19,821 bases of DNA, from positions 1-19,821 of the forward strand of contig CAZHRJ010000046.1 of assembly GCA_964534765.1 (NCBI GenBank), given 5' to 3'. The notes below the pieces were generated by a model. The model worked only from the letters and a program-made list of their open reading frames with translations, had not been told where the DNA came from and searched no databases. Below are positions 16,601-19,821 of this stretch, piece by piece. The DNA is from CAZHRJ01 sp964534765 (lineage in GTDB: Bacteria > Lindowbacteria > 2-12-FULL-62-27). How positions within the stretch are numbered: position 1 is the first letter of the stretch; the number at the start of each line of letters is the position of its first letter. A program made the translations under genes and the position numbers.

Positions 16601-16796
16601 TGATCTGATCCTCGACGAGATCGGGCGATCGTCCGTCCCATTCGGTCAGGATGATGACCTGTACGTCGGAGAGGTCCGGGATGGCATCCAGCGGAAGTCT
16701 CTGGAGGGACCAGAGTCCCGCCAGAACAAAAAAAGCCGTCAGCGTAAAAACGATGAAACGGTTTCGCGCGCACCACGCAATGATCCCTTCGATCAA
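13605..16796 (-). CDS. cusA: Heavy-metal RND efflux pump, CusA-type (Cu(I)/Ag(I))
   Basis: This is the inner-membrane proton-driven pump of 1063 residues, normal for the HME-RND family. It has two halves of large periplasmic loops between transmembrane bundles. Proton-relay candidates are Asp404 in GAMVDASIVIIEN, Glu953 in AGVDAETGV and Lys996 in RIRPK. Met587, Met637 and Met686 have the same 50- and 49-residue spacing as the copper-binding methionine triad of E. coli CusA (573, 623, 672). This favours Cu(I)/Ag(I) over Zn/Co/Cd. The start is TTG 16796, overlapping the cusB stop as TTGA, which indicates translational coupling. The N-terminus (IEGIIAWCARNRFIVF) fits the family. It is the last gene of the operon, convergent with rho. 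Confidence 0.92.
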   Translation of the reverse strand: MIEGIIAWCARNRFIVFTLTAFFVLAGLWSLQRLPLDAIPDLSDVQVIILTEWDGRSPDLVEDQITYPIVTSLLSAPKVQFVRGQSFFDVSFVYVVFEEGTDMYWARSRVLEYLNQSLSKLPAGVRPSIGPDATGVGWVFEYALVDESGKHDLSELRSFQDWTLRYALASVEGVAEVASIGGFVKQYQVEVDPNALLAYNIPLKTVIDAIRMSNNDVGGRVLEMVEREYMIRGRGYIKSTADLEQIPVAVHDGTPIMLRQVARVHIGPDMRRGAVELDGKGEAVGGLVIMRYGENALNVIARVKEKLKSLEASMPDGVRVVVTYDRSTLIHAAIHTLKTKLTEEMIVVALVILFFLWHVRSALIPIVTLPVAVILAFIPMYSMGITASIMSLGGIAIAVGAMVDASIVIIENTHKRLEGWNSEGRRRPAEDVLIESAQEVGPSIFFSLLVIAVSFMPIFTLEAQEGRLFKPLAFTKNFSMAFAALVAITLAPALLTLFLPGKEYVFASKWKTRMANLLWGGKFHSEETHPIGRFLHRMYNPCVTFVLKHRRAVISTAVAVMLISLPIYFHLGSEFMPPLWEGSFLYMPTGLPGMSITQAGQVLHSMDKIIMQFPEVEHVFGKIGRFESATDPAPIMMVESIITLKPMRQWREGMTIEKLKEEMDAHLQFPGMPNVWWMPIQTRIEMLTTGIRSPVGVKVMGADLERIQQTANAIEAELRSIRGTRSVFAERVTGGNFIDFDIDRSEAARYGLTVGEVEEIIESAIGGANIATTIEGRERYPINVRYPRDFRDDLDKLSRVKVATPSGAQVPIGQIADIRFKTGPADIRNEDGSLATFIFIDVKDRDLGGYVEEAQRVIREKIKLPPDVRLEWAGQFRYLERTKAKLIWVVPLTLFVIFLLLYLNTKSVVKTFIVMLAVPFSLIGAFWLLWLLDYNMSVAVWVGLLALAGVDAETGVIMLLYLELAYTDRVKAGRMNSRNDLDEAIHEGAVKRIRPKLMTVGTTFIGLLPIMWAGLGEAGADVMKRIAAPMVGGIFTSFLLELLVYPVIFAIWKQRSLGTSAPE

Positions 16797-17938
16797 TGTC
16801 GATGCACCCCCCTCGCATCCGATCTGCCATCCTCCGCCGCTCCCTTCCCGCCGTAAAAGGACATCCCCGACATGCCGGCCCGCAGGCGGCTCTCCGAGTC
16901 AATGAGGAAATTGCCGCTCACCACCACCTCCTCGTTTTCGGTCAGGCCCTCCAGAATCTCGATCTTGGCCTCCGCCTTCCGCCCGATCCGCACCCGGCGC
17001 GGCTCAAAGCTGCCCGAGCCCCTGTGCACGAACACGTGCTGTTCGCTTCCGGAGTTCAGGACCGCATTTTCCGGCGCGGTGAGGGCCTCGCCGAGGCCGG
17101 AATGGACCAGCACGTTGACGTAGAGATCGGGTTTGAGTTCGCCAGCCGGATCATCGATTTCCGAACGGATTTTCACTGTGCGGGTTTTGGGGTTGATCAC
17201 GGGATCGATCGCCAGAATTTTCCCGGAAAACATTTTCCCCGGATAGGCCGCGGCATCGATGTCCACCGTCTGGCCCACTCGAACGAATGACAGATCCGAT
17301 TCGTATACCTCCGCGTAGACCCAGACCTTTCCCGATTCCTGAGCGCCCAGGAGGAGCTGTGGATCAACCTGCCGGCGAACCCGCAGGCGCTGAATTTGCG
17401 CGTCGTTTAAGCCTAACAATTTCAGCCGCGTTTCGGCGGCTTTCAGAAGCTTCCAACTGCGCTCCCGCGACGCCGGCGGCGGCTCGCTGGACAGCTCAAC
17501 CAGGTCGATCGCCGACAGGTATTCTTCCTGCGCCTGATAGAGATCGGGATCGTAAGCGACCCGGCCGTAAGCGCGGATGATTTTCTCGATCGATCCGCGT
17601 TCGACTTTCCCGAACTTCACACCGATCAATTGAAGTTTTTCCGCCGGGATCGTCACCATGCCCCGGCCTTGGACCGTCAATCTGTCACCCTCCGTCCCCC
17701 TTTCGTTCCCGCCCGCGCTGATTTTAGTCAGCGTCATGTTGCAGATGGGACACCGGCCTGGTTCGTGCATGTGGACGTCCGGATGCATGGAGCAGGTATA
17801 AAAATCGTGGGGCTTGGATTCATCAATCGGCGTCACCTCGCCGAACTTCCCGGCGGATCGGCTCATATACAGCCAGCCCCCTCCTCCGGCGACAGCGGCG
17901 ACAACCGCGATGGATACGATTCTAGCGAGTCTGTTCAT
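16793..17938 (-). CDS. cusB: CusB-type periplasmic adaptor with N-terminal heavy-metal-binding domain
   Basis: This membrane fusion protein of 381 residues links the CusA pump to the outer membrane channel. A membrane anchor at about 8-24 is followed by a heavy-metal-binding motif at 47-70: YTCSMHP, then PGRCPICNM, with Cys49, His52, Cys63 and Cys66. The rest is the adaptor: barrel-sandwich halves around a helical hairpin with ELSSEPPPASRERSWKLLKA and LKLLGLNDAQIQRL, then VWVYAEVYESDLSFVRVGQ and the membrane-proximal part. A fused metal-binding N-domain is common in adaptors from copper operons outside enterobacteria and may do part of the metal hand-off done by CusF elsewhere. It overlaps cusC by 17 bases and cusA by 4. 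Confidence 0.9.
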   Translation of the reverse strand: MNRLARIVSIAVVAAVAGGGGWLYMSRSAGKFGEVTPIDESKPHDFYTCSMHPDVHMHEPGRCPICNMTLTKISAGGNERGTEGDRLTVQGRGMVTIPAEKLQLIGVKFGKVERGSIEKIIRAYGRVAYDPDLYQAQEEYLSAIDLVELSSEPPPASRERSWKLLKAAETRLKLLGLNDAQIQRLRVRRQVDPQLLLGAQESGKVWVYAEVYESDLSFVRVGQTVDIDAAAYPGKMFSGKILAIDPVINPKTRTVKIRSEIDDPAGELKPDLYVNVLVHSGLGEALTAPENAVLNSGSEQHVFVHRGSGSFEPRRVRIGRKAEAKIEILEGLTENEEVVVSGNFLIDSESRLRAGMSGMSFYGGKGAAEDGRSDARGVHRH

Positions 17939-19271
17939 GACTCATCCCTCCTGTGTCTGGTTGTTCGTTCGTCAATTCCGTAACGGATATCCCCGTCAGC
18001 CTGTCGAGCGCCGCGCGCGCCTTGCCGTACTCGGTGAGGAGATTCACATACGCCAGCTCCTCAAACAGCAGTTGCTGCTGCGCGTCCGACAAATCGAGAA
18101 ACCCGGCCCGGTTGGCCAGATATCCGCTCTCGACGACCTCAAGCGCCTTGCGGTTGCGAGGCAAAACCGACGTGCGGTAGATGTTCGCCATGCGCGCGGC
18201 GTTTCGGATGTCAGCGAGGGCCATCCGAAAATCGGCGTCGACCTCGTTTCGCATCCGTTCCCATTCCGCTTCGGCGTGCCCCAGTTCCGCCTCGGCGGCC
18301 CGGACCTGCGCGCGCTGTTTCCAGAAATAGAGCGGCACGTTCAAGAATAGAGAGGCGTTGTAGACCTTGGGCATCCCGTCCTCCACCATGCGCGCCCAGC
18401 CGGCGGTAAAATCGGGCAGAAAACTGAGTTGGGCTTCTTTCAACATAAAGCGGCTGTGCTCGATGTGATGGTGGGCGGTCTTTAGATCGACGTTCGACGC
18501 GATCGTTGCCGATTCCAGGGCGGCGCCGTCCGCCGGCCATGGATGGCCAAGTGCCGAACGCGACATGGATATCGAACGTTCGGCCGCTGCGGCAAAATCA
18601 GCGCGTGGTCCTTCCGGCGTCCCAAGCGGCGCGTTCGCCGGACGGTTGAGAAACGCGTTCAATCGAGACTTCACGGCCGGAACGCGCTCTTCAAGGTTTG
18701 ACAATTCCACCGATATTTTGTCCGCCGCCGCCTGCGCCCGCAGAACATCCCTCTGCATGACACGCGCGGATGCGTACTGCCGTTCGGTCACGGCCGAGAG
18801 CCGCTCAAGAATCCGGGAATGCGCGCGTTTGATCCGAAGACTCTCCAGGAGTTGCCAGTACTCATAATACGCCGCCGTCACGTCGGCCTGGACGTCGAGG
18901 ATCGTCCTCTGGTAATCATACAGCGCGATTTTAGCCGCATGGATCTGGGCCTTCTTGCGAGCCGACAGCTTGCCGGGGAAGGGGATATCCTGCTCGATCA
19001 TGTACATATCGGTACCGGCGTTTTTTGATTTCGGGCCGCGGCCGCGCCGGATTTTTTCAAGATTGATCCCGACTTTGGGATCAGCCCATGACCGGACGAA
19101 TCCCACCTGGGCTTTCTGTTTTTCCCAGTTCGTTCTCATCGCCCGGACTTTGGGATTTTGGGCTGCCACTTCCGTCTGAACATCCTCCAGCCTGAGGAGG
19201 CCGGTTGCGGCGTGCGCCACGGCGGCTGAAATCAATAAATGGAGAACAAGCCAAACTCTTATCGCATGCAT
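17922..19271 (-). CDS. cusC: TolC/CusC-type outer membrane efflux channel
   Basis: The product has 449 residues. A signal peptide (MHAIRVWLVLHLLISAAVAHA) is followed by the two outer-membrane-efflux-protein repeats of the family. The MYMIEQDIPFPGKLSARKKAQ stretch, with its PFPGK motif, is typical of the metal-efflux branch, and the long helices RTILDVQADVTAAYYEYWQ and AQVRAAEAELGHAEAEWERM match the tunnel helices. Three copies would form the exit duct for the CusBA complex. I chose ATG 19271 over the in-frame ATG at 19322 because AGGAAAGG lies seven bases upstream and the signal peptide begins there. The ribosome binding site is one arm of an 11-bp inverted repeat. The family includes CzcC, so the substrate is inferred from cusA. 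Confidence 0.88.
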   Translation of the reverse strand: MHAIRVWLVLHLLISAAVAHAATGLLRLEDVQTEVAAQNPKVRAMRTNWEKQKAQVGFVRSWADPKVGINLEKIRRGRGPKSKNAGTDMYMIEQDIPFPGKLSARKKAQIHAAKIALYDYQRTILDVQADVTAAYYEYWQLLESLRIKRAHSRILERLSAVTERQYASARVMQRDVLRAQAAADKISVELSNLEERVPAVKSRLNAFLNRPANAPLGTPEGPRADFAAAAERSISMSRSALGHPWPADGAALESATIASNVDLKTAHHHIEHSRFMLKEAQLSFLPDFTAGWARMVEDGMPKVYNASLFLNVPLYFWKQRAQVRAAEAELGHAEAEWERMRNEVDADFRMALADIRNAARMANIYRTSVLPRNRKALEVVESGYLANRAGFLDLSDAQQQLLFEELAYVNLLTEYGKARAALDRLTGISVTELTNEQPDTGGMSHEQTR

Positions 19272-19277
19272 CAAAAG

Positions 19278-19393
19278 TCCTTTCCTGAGCAGTCGAGGCC
19301 CATATCCCGTAATCGGGAACAATGACCGGCGAACCGAAGGCCGCCATGAGCGCGTGACGCTTCGCGCCGACGCGCAACCGTGTCAGGAAAGGA
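19278..19393 (-). promoter_or_regulatory. Structured intergenic leader that may hide the cusC ribosome binding site
   Basis: TCCTTTCCTGA at 19278-19288 and TCAGGAAAGGA at 19383-19393 are perfect 11-bp inverted copies 94 bases apart. On the mRNA strand the downstream arm is the cusC Shine-Dalgarno itself. Between them are two smaller hairpins, a 6-bp stem at 19350-19355 with 19370-19375 and the palindrome TCCCGTAATCGGGA at 19305-19318. The upstream arm starts immediately after the stop codon of the Cys-rich gene, so ribosomes leaving that gene could open it. A 116-bp mobile element with 11-bp ends is an alternative, but no target duplication is seen. Confidence 0.4.
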
Positions 19394-19702
19394 TCAGATC
19401 AGGAGGGTGTGATATCGGATGGGCAGAGGTGGTCCCGGCAGATGGGCAGGCGCGGGGGCAAGAGAGTGAGTGGATGGGGCCAAGTCCACGGCGGACGCCT
19501 TGACGATCATGAGCGTCACACCGTGGGCTATGGACTTAAACCCATTTCCAAGCACCGCAGGGGCCGAACCGTTGTCAGACATGCAGTCCATTGACGAATC
19601 GCACGGTTCGCAACAGCACGGCGCGCAGTCCGAAACCGACGCGCACGCGCCGACAATCAACACCGCCATCAATACGACCAACGCGACTAATCCCTTGCCC
19701 AT
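19394..19702 (-). CDS. Small Cys-rich putative lipoprotein at the head of the copper efflux operon
   Basis: The product has 102 residues. A hydrophobic N-terminus (LVALVVLMAVLIVGAC) ends in a plausible lipobox, VGA-Cys20, so it may be a lipoprotein. Six more cysteines follow in a short stretch (Cys26, 29, 30, 31, 34 and 40), with Met38 and Met41, a composition suited to binding Cu(I). The C-terminal third is Pro/Ala-rich and ends PPLPIRYHTLLI. Small poorly conserved Cys/Pro-rich exported proteins often precede metal efflux operons, so a copper-binding or sensing role is inferred. ATG 19702 has no clear Shine-Dalgarno and sits about nine bases after a -10-like hexamer; ATG 19669 is an internal alternative. 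The frame could be smaller than drawn, but signal, cysteines and position support a real gene. Confidence 0.6.
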   Translation of the reverse strand: MGKGLVALVVLMAVLIVGACASVSDCAPCCCEPCDSSMDCMSDNGSAPAVLGNGFKSIAHGVTLMIVKASAVDLAPSTHSLAPAPAHLPGPPLPIRYHTLLI

Positions 19703-19711
19703 ATGCGGTCA

Positions 19712-19740
19712 ATGGTAACGTCTAATCCCGGCGAAGTCAA
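19712..19740 (-). promoter_or_regulatory. Probable promoter of the copper efflux operon
   Basis: On the minus strand TTGACT (19740-19735) and TACCAT (19717-19712) are 17 bp apart. The -35 matches consensus at 5 of 6 positions and the -10 at 4 of 6. No long-spacer MerR-type (CueR) arrangement and no CusR box could be seen by eye. The 80 bases beyond it to the window end are AT-richer and hold no gene I can support. Confidence 0.5.
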
Positions 19741-19821
19741 ATGTACGTATCGAATCCTGGATTTCCACGTAACCCGCCCATTTTTTGAATCAGGAAAAAG
19801 AAAACCTCGTTTTTCTCTCTG

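Noticed and set aside
19741..19821. CueR- or CusR-type operator upstream of the copper operon
   Set aside because: No MerR-type dyad in a 19-20 bp spacer and no CusR-like inverted repeat were found by eye; the stretch is only A- and T-rich.

Overview
The window reads as part of a chromosome from a diderm (Gram-negative-type) bacterium with fairly GC-rich DNA. Supporting signs are the end of a probable outer-membrane beta-barrel protein, a TolC/CusC-type outer membrane channel and several exported proteins. The lineage cannot be fixed from these genes. The Rho-like protein and the fused envelope enzyme are both far from model-organism versions, which suggests a poorly sampled phylum. I saw no rRNA, tRNA, CRISPR array or complete insertion sequence.

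Region 1 (1-6572, plus strand) is a tight co-directional run: the end of a beta-barrel-like protein, a membrane-anchored TPR protein, a membrane-anchored protein with three PASTA domains, a XerD-type tyrosine recombinase, a class II tRNA nucleotidyltransferase/poly(A) polymerase family protein, an exported protein of unknown function and a GH13 alpha-amylase-family enzyme. Two points stand out. A 59-bp element with 17-bp terminal inverted repeats and a flanking TAA duplication sits exactly between the TPR and PASTA genes. The GH13 gene has no ATG, GTG or TTG that keeps its conserved N-terminus; its best start is an ATA overlapping the previous stop codon.

Region 2 (6569-7578, plus) has a good promoter in front of a two-cluster ferredoxin, then a small exported helical protein.

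Region 3 (7583-12349, minus) is a three-gene overlapping operon: a 911-residue fusion of an SGNH hydrolase and a sulfatase-like domain, a small HNH protein, and an M23 peptidase with a long C-terminal region. The sulfatase-like half has lost most expected metal ligands and the nucleophile, so it looks like a pseudoenzyme.

Region 4 (12357-13580) holds divergent promoters and a rho-like gene. Its product has an intact RNA-dependent ATPase core but no cold-shock-like RNA-binding domain; a short basic tail stands in its place.

Region 5 (13605-19740, minus) is a copper/silver efflux operon: a small Cys-rich putative lipoprotein, a CusC-type channel, a CusB-type adaptor and a CusA-type RND pump. 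Genes C, B and A overlap. The gap before cusC carries an 11-bp long-range inverted repeat, one arm of which is the cusC ribosome binding site. Together the three Cus proteins would form a channel that moves Cu(I)/Ag(I) from the periplasm out of the cell. No CusF or CusRS genes are present in the window.

Across the window several transcription-unit heads lack a Shine-Dalgarno sequence and have a -10-like hexamer 6-10 nt before the start codon, which hints at leaderless transcripts.
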